NCBI GenBank assembly: GCA_021827245.1
Contig: JAKAWN010000123.1
Coordinates: 1 to 13,949 of the forward strand
Length of the DNA stretch: 13,949 bases
Source: Acidobacteriota bacterium
GTDB lineage: Bacteria > Acidobacteriota > Terriglobia > UBA7540
Reading direction: 5' to 3'
Part shown: positions 1 through 7,709 of the stretch, piece after piece
Layout of the letters: every line of letters starts with the position of its first letter
Numbering within the stretch: the first letter of the stretch is position 1
Program-made: the position numbers and the translations under genes
Notes under the pieces: generated by a model
The model's database searches: none
Told to the model about the DNA's origin: nothing
The model's input: the letters and a program-made list of their open reading frames with translations, nothing else

Positions 1-1
1 C

Positions 2-18
2 CATCGTGGATCTCCTTT
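2..18 (-). promoter_or_regulatory. RBS and start codon of a gene leaving the window
   Basis: On the minus strand, AAAGGAGA (18 to 11) is followed seven bases after GGAG by ATG (4 to 2). This is a textbook Shine-Dalgarno and start pair, so a gene almost certainly begins here and runs off the left edge. Only its first codon is inside, so its product cannot be named. It would be divergent from the HesB/IscA-like gene at 268, making 19-255 a shared upstream region. Confidence 0.55.
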
Positions 19-90
19 GCGTGTGCTTCAGCGGCTCACGTTTAGGAGTTTCCGCGATGGACTCCTGCAAATGTCAAACTTCTACTGCCA

Positions 91-107
91 CCCCGGCAGA
101 GCCGGGG
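91..107. repeat. GC-rich hairpin in divergent upstream region
   Basis: CCCCGGC (91-97), loop AGA, GCCGGGG (101-107): a perfect 7-bp stem with a three-base loop. No T-run follows on either strand, and it lies between two divergent gene starts, so a terminator role is unlikely. Its core resembles the hairpin at 5193-5209. I see no other structure in the rest of 19-255. Confidence 0.5.
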
Positions 108-267
108 GAACTCCCTTGGAAATTAGGGTTGCAATCATTGGCATCATGTTCCAAGCTAGAGGTAGTGAATTCCACAGGAACGATAAGGGTTTTCTTCTTT
201 TTCTCTCAGCTTCAGTAAAGGAAGATTGTGGTTGTGTCCTGAAAAAGATTCCTGTTAAGGAGGCCGA

Positions 268-564
268 ATGATCAAAATGACTGAAAGGGCAGCGCGGGAG
301 GTCAAATCGATTGTCGCCAGCAAGTCGCTGCCTGAAACCACGATTTTGCGCATCGATGCCAGACCCGTGGAAGGCAAGAACGAACTGCGCTTGACCCTGA
401 AACTCGACACCAAAGAGCCGGAAGCAGATGATGTGGTGGCGAGTACTGGTGGAACCCGCCTGGTGGTTGACGAAACCGTGGCGAAAACCCTCGGTGACCT
501 GCAGCTTGACTACAGTGATGACTCTGGCAATTTCATTTTCGAACGCATTGAGACAACAGCGTAA
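268..564 (+). CDS. HesB/IscA-fold protein lacking the metal-binding cysteines
   Basis: Encodes 98 residues that follow the HesB/IscA (A-type Fe-S carrier) fold from end to end. The start MIKMTERAAREVKSIV matches the family's first helix, and GGTRLVVDE ... LGDLQLDYSDDSGNFIF matches the core strands after it. Canonical IscA/ErpA proteins bind iron or an Fe-S cluster through one Cys in a GGCSG-like loop and two in a C-terminal CGC motif. This protein has no cysteine at all: the first loop reads RPVEGKNEL, and the chain ends right after the FIF strand, where CGC would follow. A cluster-carrier role is therefore unlikely. It could be a structural or regulatory relative, as in other Cys-free HesB-like proteins. 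The start is fixed by TAAGGAGG (256-263), four bases before the ATG. It is monocistronic in this window and converges on ligA. The fold call is good; the function is unknown. Confidence 0.8.
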   Translation: MIKMTERAAREVKSIVASKSLPETTILRIDARPVEGKNELRLTLKLDTKEPEADDVVASTGGTRLVVDETVAKTLGDLQLDYSDDSGNFIFERIETTA

Positions 565-645
565 GGCGACCTGCGGCGCCATAGCCGGCACTTGCATGGT
601 GTCCGCAGTGGGCCGTCCGCTTCCATCCTCACGTATACAGATCCC

Positions 646-681
646 AAACAAAAGCGCGTGGCGGGATTGGATTGTTCCCGC
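646..681 (-). terminator. Likely rho-independent terminator of ligA
   Basis: Read on the minus strand, GCGGGA, a nine-base loop and TCCCGC (681 to 661) form a stem. It is followed by CACGCGC and then the T-rich tract TTTTGTTT (653 to 646). It lies 46 bases beyond the ligA stop codon, in the convergent gap with the HesB/IscA-like gene, where a terminator is expected. The T tract is interrupted and set back from the stem, so efficiency is uncertain. Confidence 0.5.
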
Positions 682-726
682 GCGAGGGGCAACGGCCTCT
701 ATCGGCCGGCGTATGACTGGACCATC

Positions 727-2843
<2,117 letters not shown>

Positions 2844-3005
2844 TTTGTGCGTTCGGGGCGGAACGCTGGGGGGCTAACGTGCAGTAATGAAGCCCAATCT
2901 TTCTATGAACGCCCGTCGATGGGTCCCTGCCGGGTTATACCTGTGCCGGTCCCGGCAAGTCATCTATCAGACATTCTCAAGATAATGGAGTCGCTGCGGC
3001 TGCGC

Positions 3006-3021
3006 TATGACTTCCATCACA
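3006..3021. promoter_or_regulatory. Upstream CRP/FNR-type operator (weaker copy)
   Basis: TATGA-CTTCCA-TCACA matches the TGTGA-N6-TCACA dyad of CRP-type regulators in nine of ten half-site positions. Its centre is 23 bp upstream of the centre of the next operator, about two helical turns, so two dimers could bind on the same DNA face. Two Crp/Fnr genes nearby are natural candidates for the protein that binds here. Confidence 0.5.
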
Positions 3022-3028
3022 GGTCGGT

Positions 3029-3044
3029 TGTGACTTTGGTCACT
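3029..3044. promoter_or_regulatory. CRP/FNR-type operator before radical SAM gene
   Basis: TGTGACTTTGGTCACT fits TGTGA-N6-TCACA in nine of ten half-site positions, and the inner GTGAC ... GTCAC is a perfect dyad. The centre at 3036.5 would lie at -41.5 if transcription starts near 3078. TGAGAT at 3066-3071 is then a weak -10, as in a class II activator-dependent promoter. The same half-sites recur at 5103-5118 before the Crp/Fnr gene. Confidence 0.6.
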
Positions 3045-3104
3045 GCAGTATGTGCTTGCGGATGTTGAGATGTCTTAGGGACCAATCTGGCGGATGGGGC
3101 TTGC

Positions 3105-3111
3105 GAGGGGG
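3105..3111 (+). promoter_or_regulatory. RBS deciding the radical SAM start
   Basis: GAGGGGG lies six bases before the ATG at 3118, the spacing expected of a Shine-Dalgarno site. The in-frame ATG at 3094 has only AGGG thirteen bases upstream, and the eight residues it would add are not family-like. I therefore place the start at 3118. Confidence 0.65.
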
Positions 3112-3117
3112 CAATCA

Positions 3118-4206
3118 ATGGATTTCAATACAACGCCATTCATCGTGATTTGGGAAACGACTCAAGCCTGCGACTTGGTTTGCCTCCATTGCCGGGCTTG
3201 CGCACAGCCGCTACGCTCACCGCTGGAACTCTCAACCGAAGAGGGCAAGAGCCTTATCGATCAGGTGGCCGAGATGGCTGCTCCTTTGTTCGTGCTGACA
3301 GGAGGCGACCCTCTCAAGCGGCCGGATGTTTATGATCTGGTTGATTATGGAACGCGCCGTGGGGTTCGAATGTCGATGACACCGAGCGCCACACCTCTCC
3401 TCACGCGCGACGCAATCTCCAGGCTGCAGCGATGCGGCTTGGCCAGGCTTGCAGTCAGCCTGGATGGATCGACGCCTGAAATCCATGACGCATTCCGCGG
3501 TGTTCACGGCTCTTATGCCTGGACGTTGAATGCGATCCGGTGGGCCAGCGAGCTTGGATTGCCCTTGCAGATCAACACCACCATAACCCGGCGCAATTTG
3601 GCTGATTTCGATAGCATGGTAGCGCTGCTAAAGACATTCGATATGACTTTGTGGAGCGTGTTCTTCCTGGTACCAACAGGCCGGGGCCAATTGGAAGACT
3701 TGATCAGCGCCGAAGAGTTTGAAGAGGTATTCGGAAAGCTTGCCACCGTGGGCCGGGGTGTCCGATTCGACATCAAAACAACAGAGGCGCAGCATTACCG
3801 GAGGTTTTTGGCGCAGGAACGTGCTGCCCAGCGGCGAAGCAACCCTCCGCAAGCACGGGTACCCCATGGCAGGTCTATAGGGGACGGCATTGGGCGTGCT
3901 CCGCGGGGCCTGAATGATGGCAAAGGATTTGTGTTCATCTCTCACAAAGGAGAGGTTTTTCCCAGCGGCTTTCTTCCACTGGCAGCAGGTAACATCCGAC
4001 ACCAGCCGTTGGCAGAGATCTATCAAAGCACCCAGCTTTTCAAGAAGTTACGCGACACGTCGAATTTAAATGGAAAATGTGGGGTGTGTGAATTTCGCGA
4101 AATCTGCGGCGGTTCCCGGTCCCGGGCTTTCGCTATGACTGGCGATCCTTTCGCTGCGGATCCGTCGTGCATTTACCAGCCACAGACCCTCAGAATGAGC
4201 GCCTAG
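3118..4206 (+). CDS. Radical SAM/SPASM protein, NirJ/AhbC-like group
   Basis: Encodes 362 residues. Near the N-terminus, Cys18-x3-Cys22-x2-Cys25 (TTQACDLVCLHC) binds the SAM-cleaving [4Fe-4S] cluster. TGGDPLKRPD (61-70) is the GGE-like SAM-binding strand, and LAVSLDGSTPEIHDAFRG and INTTITRRN follow as in the radical SAM barrel. The C-terminus has a SPASM-like auxiliary cluster motif, Cys321-x2-Cys324-x5-Cys330 and Cys351, in CGVCEFREICGGSRSRAFA. This resembles NirJ, AhbC and AhbD of alternative heme or heme d1 synthesis and the TIGR04053-type proteins; the substrate cannot be decided from sequence. A basic, probably disordered stretch (about 232-265) interrupts the C-terminal half. No other heme gene is in the window. 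Tandem CRP/FNR-type operators lie upstream. The stop overlaps the convergent Crp/Fnr gene by four bases (CTAG). Confidence 0.85.
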   Translation: MDFNTTPFIVIWETTQACDLVCLHCRACAQPLRSPLELSTEEGKSLIDQVAEMAAPLFVLTGGDPLKRPDVYDLVDYGTRRGVRMSMTPSATPLLTRDAISRLQRCGLARLAVSLDGSTPEIHDAFRGVHGSYAWTLNAIRWASELGLPLQINTTITRRNLADFDSMVALLKTFDMTLWSVFFLVPTGRGQLEDLISAEEFEEVFGKLATVGRGVRFDIKTTEAQHYRRFLAQERAAQRRSNPPQARVPHGRSIGDGIGRAPRGLNDGKGFVFISHKGEVFPSGFLPLAAGNIRHQPLAEIYQSTQLFKKLRDTSNLNGKCGVCEFREICGGSRSRAFAMTGDPFAADPSCIYQPQTLRMSA

Positions 4207-5060
4207 CGAAAGAATTCTCGATTGTGAGAAGTTTCCACGGCGGGGTTGCTATCGGATTCTAGGTGCGAGCTGGATTCAGTCCCGGCGATATGCGGGAAGC
4301 CAGGGCCTTCCCCAGCTTTCGCCTTTTCGGCCTTTCGGGACTTTACTGCTTGCAACTCTTCTAGAGTGTGCCCTTTTGGAACTCGCACCCGCGAGCCTTC
4401 CAGTTCCAGGATTCCCTGGTCCTCAAACTCAGCGAGCAGACGCGACACCGTCTCGCGGGAGACCCCGATCATCTGTCCGATCTCTTCCTGCGTGAGCGGA
4501 AGTTTGAGCTCGATCCCTCGATCGGTAACTTCGCCATTTTCCGCAATCCATGCTTCCAGCAGGTCACCCAGTTTTTCGACTGCCGGCTGCGATCCGGATG
4601 AATAATGAATCATGTTCACAGCTTCACGAAGCTGATGGCTCAAAACTTCGACTACCGAGATGCAAATTTCAGGGTGAAGGTCGAGCAACTCCAGGAAATC
4701 CTTCCGCGGAACATAGAGGAATTGTGTGGGACTGAGCGTTTCGGCAGTGTATTCAGCAGGCCTGGAAGACATTGTAGCGCTCAGCCCGAGGACCTCACCG
4801 GACTGCACGACTCGTAGTATCAGAGTCTTGCCGCCCCTAAGCGATACAAAGAGCTTGACTGCTCCTTTCAACAGGACAAAAATGCCCTCCGGGAACTGGC
4901 CTTCTTCCAGAAGCTTGGCGTGCTTCGGCAGATTCACGATTGATTTCACAGATTCAAGGACGTGAAGGAACTCCGTGAGGGACTTGTTCCACGGCTTTCC
5001 AGACGCAAAAAGGCTTCCCTTCATCTTCGGGAATGTGCCTGGTTTTCCGAAGTTCCTCAT
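4203..5060 (-). CDS. Crp/Fnr-family transcription regulator, first copy
   Basis: Taken from ATG 5060, the protein has 285 residues. A cyclic-nucleotide-binding-type beta roll (about 35-125: KLLEEGQFPEGIFVLLKGAVKL, GEVLGLSAT) is followed by a long dimer helix and a winged helix (about 187-228). The recognition helix GVSRETVSRLL carries Arg202, Glu203 and Arg207, the positions that read TGTGA-type half-sites in CRP. There is no FNR-like N-terminal cysteine cluster, so oxygen sensing by an Fe-S cluster is not supported; the ligand is unknown. A hydrophilic tail of about 55 residues follows the wing, unusual for the family. The start is uncertain. The frame is open to 5165, but that would place the operator 5103-5118 inside the gene. 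ATG 5060 follows a -10-like sequence at very short distance, and ATG 5024 is also possible. None has a good ribosome-binding site. Confidence 0.9.
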   Translation of the reverse strand: MRNFGKPGTFPKMKGSLFASGKPWNKSLTEFLHVLESVKSIVNLPKHAKLLEEGQFPEGIFVLLKGAVKLFVSLRGGKTLILRVVQSGEVLGLSATMSSRPAEYTAETLSPTQFLYVPRKDFLELLDLHPEICISVVEVLSHQLREAVNMIHYSSGSQPAVEKLGDLLEAWIAENGEVTDRGIELKLPLTQEEIGQMIGVSRETVSRLLAEFEDQGILELEGSRVRVPKGHTLEELQAVKSRKAEKAKAGEGPGFPHIAGTESSSHLESDSNPAVETSHNREFFR

Positions 5061-5072
5061 GTGACGCTCACG

Positions 5073-5118
5073 ATTATTTAAGAGGAAACAATGGCTTAAT
5101 GATGTGACGTAAATCACT
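5073..5118 (-). promoter_or_regulatory. CRP/FNR-type operator and class II-like promoter
   Basis: TGTGACGTAAATCACT (5103-5118) matches TGTGA-N6-TCACA in nine of ten half-site positions and agrees at 12 of 16 bases with 3029-3044. On the minus strand TAAATAAT (5080 to 5073) is a good -10, giving a start near 5068 that puts the operator centre (5110.5) about 42 bases upstream, as in class II activation. No -35 hexamer is present (ATCATT at that position), in keeping with activator dependence. The likely controller is one of the two adjacent Crp/Fnr proteins, perhaps this gene's own product. A further CGTGA half-site lies at 5125-5129. Confidence 0.55.
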
Positions 5119-5192
5119 GAATGGCGTGACGGAAGTGGGCGCCTTCGCAGATTCGGACCTTCCATCTCTGTGTCTACGCAATTATTGTGGAA

Positions 5193-5209
5193 CCCGGCGC
5201 ACCGCCGGG
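5193..5209. repeat. GC-rich hairpin between the divergent regulators
   Basis: CCCGGCG (5193-5199), loop CAC, CGCCGGG (5203-5209): a perfect 7-bp stem. It abuts the -35-like hexamer of the second Crp/Fnr gene and lacks a T tract. It shares the CCCGGC / GCCGGG core with the hairpin at 91-107, which also sits between divergent genes. Confidence 0.5.
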
Positions 5210-5210
5210 A

Positions 5211-5239
5211 TGGTCAAGGCGACCGATTGAAAGTAAAAT
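5211..5239 (+). promoter_or_regulatory. Candidate promoter of second Crp/Fnr gene
   Basis: TGGTCA (5211-5216) and TAAAAT (5234-5239) are separated by 17 bases and match the sigma-70 hexamers at four and five of six positions. The predicted start, near 5246, is within about two bases of the ATG at 5248. The mRNA could therefore be leaderless, which would explain the missing ribosome-binding site. Confidence 0.45.
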
Positions 5240-5247
5240 GAGACGGC

Positions 5248-5952
5248 ATGGGCGACTGGAAGGCAAAACGTATCGAATGTCTTCGCAGCGTTCCCCTTTT
5301 TGCCGACCTTACGGAGCGCGAGTTGGCTCTGCTGGCCGATCGTGCTCTCTCGAGAGAATATCAGCCCGGAGAAATCATCTTTGCAGAAGGCGACCCTTGC
5401 GAGGGCTTGTACGTCGTTCAATCTGGAAGCGTCAAGATATTCAATACTTCTGCCAGCGGACGAGAACAGGTCCTGCTGATTGAGGGTGCAGGAAATTCTC
5501 TGGCGGAGTTGCCAGTGTTTGACGGAGGGAACTATCCGGCATCAACTGCCGCTGTGGGGAAGTGTACACTCCTCTTCATCAGCAAGAAGGACTTTCGCGC
5601 GTTGTGTCTGGAACGGCCTGAGGTACCACTGAAGGTCCTGAAAGTAGTCAGTTCCAGGTTACGGCAGCTTGTAGGGATTATTGAAGAGCTCTCCTTTACC
5701 ACGGTCCGTAGCCGCTTGGCTTCGTGGCTGGTTCAGGAGGCCAGGGCAAGAGGTCGGGAGACACTCCGCGGCGTCGAATTCACTTTGAGTGTCAGTAATC
5801 AGGAACTTGCATTCCAGATCGGCACAGTCAGGGAATTGGTGTCCAGGAACTTGAGCTATTTCCAGTCCAATGGGATTCTGAAGATCGAAGGCCGTACCGT
5901 TATTATTGCAGATCTTGGCGCTCTTGAAGCTGAAGTCACTGCAGGTAGATAG
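5248..5952 (+). CDS. Crp/Fnr-family transcription regulator, second copy
   Basis: Encodes 234 residues with the complete Crp/Fnr layout: LRSVPLFADLTERELALLA (12-30) leads into the cyclic-nucleotide-binding-type beta roll with GEIIFAEGDPCEGLYVVQSG (41-60), then a dimer helix, then a winged helix. The helix-turn-helix spans about 182-204, and TVRELVSRNL carries Arg195, Glu196 and Arg200, the same R-E-x-x-S-R pattern as the neighbour. The phosphate-cassette position reads NYPASTAAV instead of the RSAW-type segment of cAMP-binding CRP, and there is no Fe-S cysteine set, so the effector is unknown. The protein is otherwise quite different from the one at 4203-5060, so the pair is not a recent duplication. 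The ATG at 5248 has no clear ribosome-binding site. It is divergent from the first regulator gene, with 187 bases between the chosen starts, and followed by 221 bases before the next gene. Confidence 0.92.
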   Translation: MGDWKAKRIECLRSVPLFADLTERELALLADRALSREYQPGEIIFAEGDPCEGLYVVQSGSVKIFNTSASGREQVLLIEGAGNSLAELPVFDGGNYPASTAAVGKCTLLFISKKDFRALCLERPEVPLKVLKVVSSRLRQLVGIIEELSFTTVRSRLASWLVQEARARGRETLRGVEFTLSVSNQELAFQIGTVRELVSRNLSYFQSNGILKIEGRTVIIADLGALEAEVTAGR

Positions 5953-6103
5953 CCTTGCCGGTCGCGTCCAGTTGCTGTCATCTGCCGCCGTAAAGTCGAG
6001 GGAACTCGCTCTCATGGGGCCAACAGGTTTGTGCCAGAGTCCCACACTTTCGGTTCGGTTTCCGGGAGGGTATCCCTCGCCGGACATCCGCAGCAATTGG
6101 AAC

Positions 6104-6133
6104 TTGACATTGGAACAATTCGGTTGCTAGGTT
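6104..6133 (+). promoter_or_regulatory. Weak candidate promoter of small exported protein
   Basis: A perfect TTGACA (6104-6109) is followed after 18 bases by TAGGTT (6128-6133), which matches the -10 hexamer at three of six positions. The start would fall near 6140, about 34 bases before the ATG at 6174. The rest of the gap 5953-6173 shows nothing I can name. Confidence 0.3.
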
Positions 6134-6173
6134 CGGTGATGGGATGATCAGCAGAAACGGGGGATGAGAGCTC

Positions 6174-6578
6174 ATGAAAAACAGAATCGTCAGCGTCTTG
6201 ATTTACGCTCTGTTAGGTTGCGCTCTGGCAGCCGGTACGGGGTGGGCACAAATTATCCAGTCACCTGATGCACCCGGACCTACAGGCAGGTGGGAGAATG
6301 CTATCTCTCTGGCCGGGAAATATCAGAATTATGTCTATGGCGTGGTGAAGAAAATCGAGAAGCACCAGATCGTACTGGACAAGACCCGCTTCGGAAACAA
6401 TCAGGTATTCAAACTGGAGCACAACACCAAGTTCATCGACAACGGAAAGCGCAGCAAGCTGGCGGAACTGAAGGTGGGCGCTATGGTCTGGGTGGACACC
6501 AAGATTAAGAAAAAAACTAACGAGAAAATCGCCCGAAAAGTGATCACAGGGGTTGGTCCAAAGTCAGTCTCCGAATAG
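6174..6578 (+). CDS. Small exported protein, OB-like (DUF5666-like)
   Basis: Encodes 134 residues. The first 26 form a Sec signal peptide: MKNR, a hydrophobic core (VSVLIYALLGCALAAG) and a likely signal peptidase I site after GWAQ. The mature part of about 108 residues is rich in Lys and beta-strand patterns: YVYGVVKKIEKHQIVLDK, a VFKLEHNTKF strand with a Thr, then KLAELKVGAMVWVDTK. This alternation (G-V-x-x-I ... I-x-L ... T ... L-x-x-G-x-x-V-x-V) resembles DUF5666/OB-like periplasmic domains. It probably acts in the periplasm or at the cell surface; no ligand or enzymatic residues can be named. GAGAG at 6165-6169 precedes the ATG by four bases. A strong hairpin (6610-6635) lies 32 bases past the stop. 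Confidence 0.75.
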   Translation: MKNRIVSVLIYALLGCALAAGTGWAQIIQSPDAPGPTGRWENAISLAGKYQNYVYGVVKKIEKHQIVLDKTRFGNNQVFKLEHNTKFIDNGKRSKLAELKVGAMVWVDTKIKKKTNEKIARKVITGVGPKSVSE

Positions 6579-6609
6579 ACTTTTGTCAGAATGCCGGGCT
6601 TTCGCACTC

Positions 6610-6635
6610 GTTGCCGGCGGAATGCCGTCGGCAAC
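6610..6635 (+). terminator. Strong hairpin after small exported protein
   Basis: GTTGCCGGCGG (6610-6620), loop AATG, CCGTCGGCAAC (6625-6635) form an 11-bp stem with one G-U pair. CCAAAGG follows instead of a T tract. It could stop transcription with help, protect the 3' end of the upstream mRNA, or be a palindromic repeat. Confidence 0.45.
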
Positions 6636-6693
6636 CCAAAGGTAATCATCCGAGCCCCGAAACGCGGACCGGGCGCATCGTTGAAACCTACCC

Positions 6694-7626
6694 TTGAAAA
6701 ACGCCGTCCTGATCACCAATCCACTGGCAGGAGTTAAGAGCGCTCGCCGCTCTCATCAGATTCACTCCTCAGCCGCAATCCTGCGCCAATCCGGAATTGA
6801 GACAGTCATAAACTTGACGTCAAAGCCCGGCGACGGAGAACGATTGGCCAGGGCCGCTGTCGATAGAGGGTGTGACCTGATGATTGTTTGCGGGGGCGAC
6901 GGCACCATCAACGAAGTGGTCAATGGTATGGCGACGGCTTGTACGCCGCTTGCCATCCTGCCCAGCGGGACTGCAAATATCATCGCCAAGGAACTGGGAT
7001 TGCCCCGAGGCATCCTGGAAGCAGCAAGGCAGCTCCCATCCTGGCAGCCATGCCGGGTCTCACTAGGCCGGGCGAACTGGGAAGAGTCGGGGTCTCCACG
7101 GCAGCGCTACTTTCTGGCCGTCGCGGGTATTGGCTTTGACGCCCACATTATCAGCCAGCTCAATCTTCCCATGAAGCATCGTGTGGGAGTCCTTGCTTAT
7201 GGGTGGGAGGCGCTCCGGCAAGCATTGTGCTATGGGTTTCCCCGTTTTCAATGCACGGTCGACAATTCCACGAGCTCTGCAACTTTCGTGGTAATTCAAC
7301 GATCCCGCCGGTATGCAGGCTGGCTGCGTCTGGCCCAGGAGCAAAGCATCCGCGATCCCGGCTTTTCGTGCTGTCTCTTTACGAGCTCGAAACGAGCGCG
7401 TTACTTCCACTACGCGCTGGCGGTCCTCATGAGAACTCATGCGCGGTTCCGCGACGTGAAGATGCTCAACGGCAACAGTGTGCGCTGTTCTCGCGGCAGC
7501 CTTCAGGAAACCGTCTACTTTGAGGTTGACGGCGAAATGGCGGGACGAATTCCTGTCACGTTTGATATCGTTCCAGATGCCCTGACGCTCCTGGCGCCCC
7601 AGTCGTTCGTCACCTCGGCGCAGTGA
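6694..7626 (+). CDS. Diacylglycerol kinase-like lipid kinase (YegS/DgkB type)
   Basis: Encodes 310 residues, normal for the soluble DAGK-catalytic-domain family (YegS, DgkB, sphingosine-kinase-like). These enzymes phosphorylate diacylglycerol or related lipids at the membrane with ATP. The N-terminal strand VLITNPLAG (5-13), the nucleotide-binding GGDGT (67-71) followed by NEVVNG, and LAILPSGTANIIAKELGLP (87-105) are all present. AVAGIGFDAHI begins the C-terminal beta-sandwich domain, and the late YFEVDGE segment is also family-like. The lipid substrate cannot be told from sequence. The only in-frame start compatible with this N-terminus is TTG at 6694, since a stop codon lies four codons upstream. 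No good ribosome-binding site precedes it, so translation may be weak. The next gene's promoter lies immediately downstream, so the two genes are probably not strictly co-transcribed. Confidence 0.9.
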   Translation: MKNAVLITNPLAGVKSARRSHQIHSSAAILRQSGIETVINLTSKPGDGERLARAAVDRGCDLMIVCGGDGTINEVVNGMATACTPLAILPSGTANIIAKELGLPRGILEAARQLPSWQPCRVSLGRANWEESGSPRQRYFLAVAGIGFDAHIISQLNLPMKHRVGVLAYGWEALRQALCYGFPRFQCTVDNSTSSATFVVIQRSRRYAGWLRLAQEQSIRDPGFSCCLFTSSKRARYFHYALAVLMRTHARFRDVKMLNGNSVRCSRGSLQETVYFEVDGEMAGRIPVTFDIVPDALTLLAPQSFVTSAQ

Positions 7627-7653
7627 CGCCGGGGCACCCGGTGGGGACCCGGC

Positions 7654-7683
7654 TTGACACTTGCCAGCGAAAAATCCTACACT
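7654..7683 (+). promoter_or_regulatory. Sigma-70-type promoter of membrane hydrolase gene
   Basis: TTGACA (7654-7659) and TACACT (7678-7683) are 18 bases apart; the -35 is perfect and the -10 matches at four of six positions. The start would fall near 7690, twenty bases before the ATG at 7710. This argues against the far-upstream GTG at 7623, which overlaps the lipid kinase stop codon. Confidence 0.55.
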
Positions 7684-7709
7684 CCGCAATCACGAAGCGA
7701 TTCTTTGAC

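Noticed and set aside
82..651. Long minus-strand reading frame across the HesB/IscA-like gene
   Set aside because: It is antisense to a well-supported gene with a strong ribosome-binding site and has no family resemblance.
2847..3068. A 73-codon plus-strand frame in the ligA upstream gap as a gene
   Set aside because: No ribosome-binding site, no recognisable protein, and it overlaps operators; only its last 27 codons are kept as a weak finding.
5061..5165. Extended N-terminus of the first Crp/Fnr protein to ATG 5165
   Set aside because: The added residues are not family-like and would place the CRP/FNR-type operator inside the coding region.
7623..7709. GTG start of the membrane hydrolase overlapping the lipid kinase stop (GTGA coupling)
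   Set aside because: Family members begin at MDNxTH, and a good TTGACA promoter lies inside this stretch, upstream of ATG 7710.
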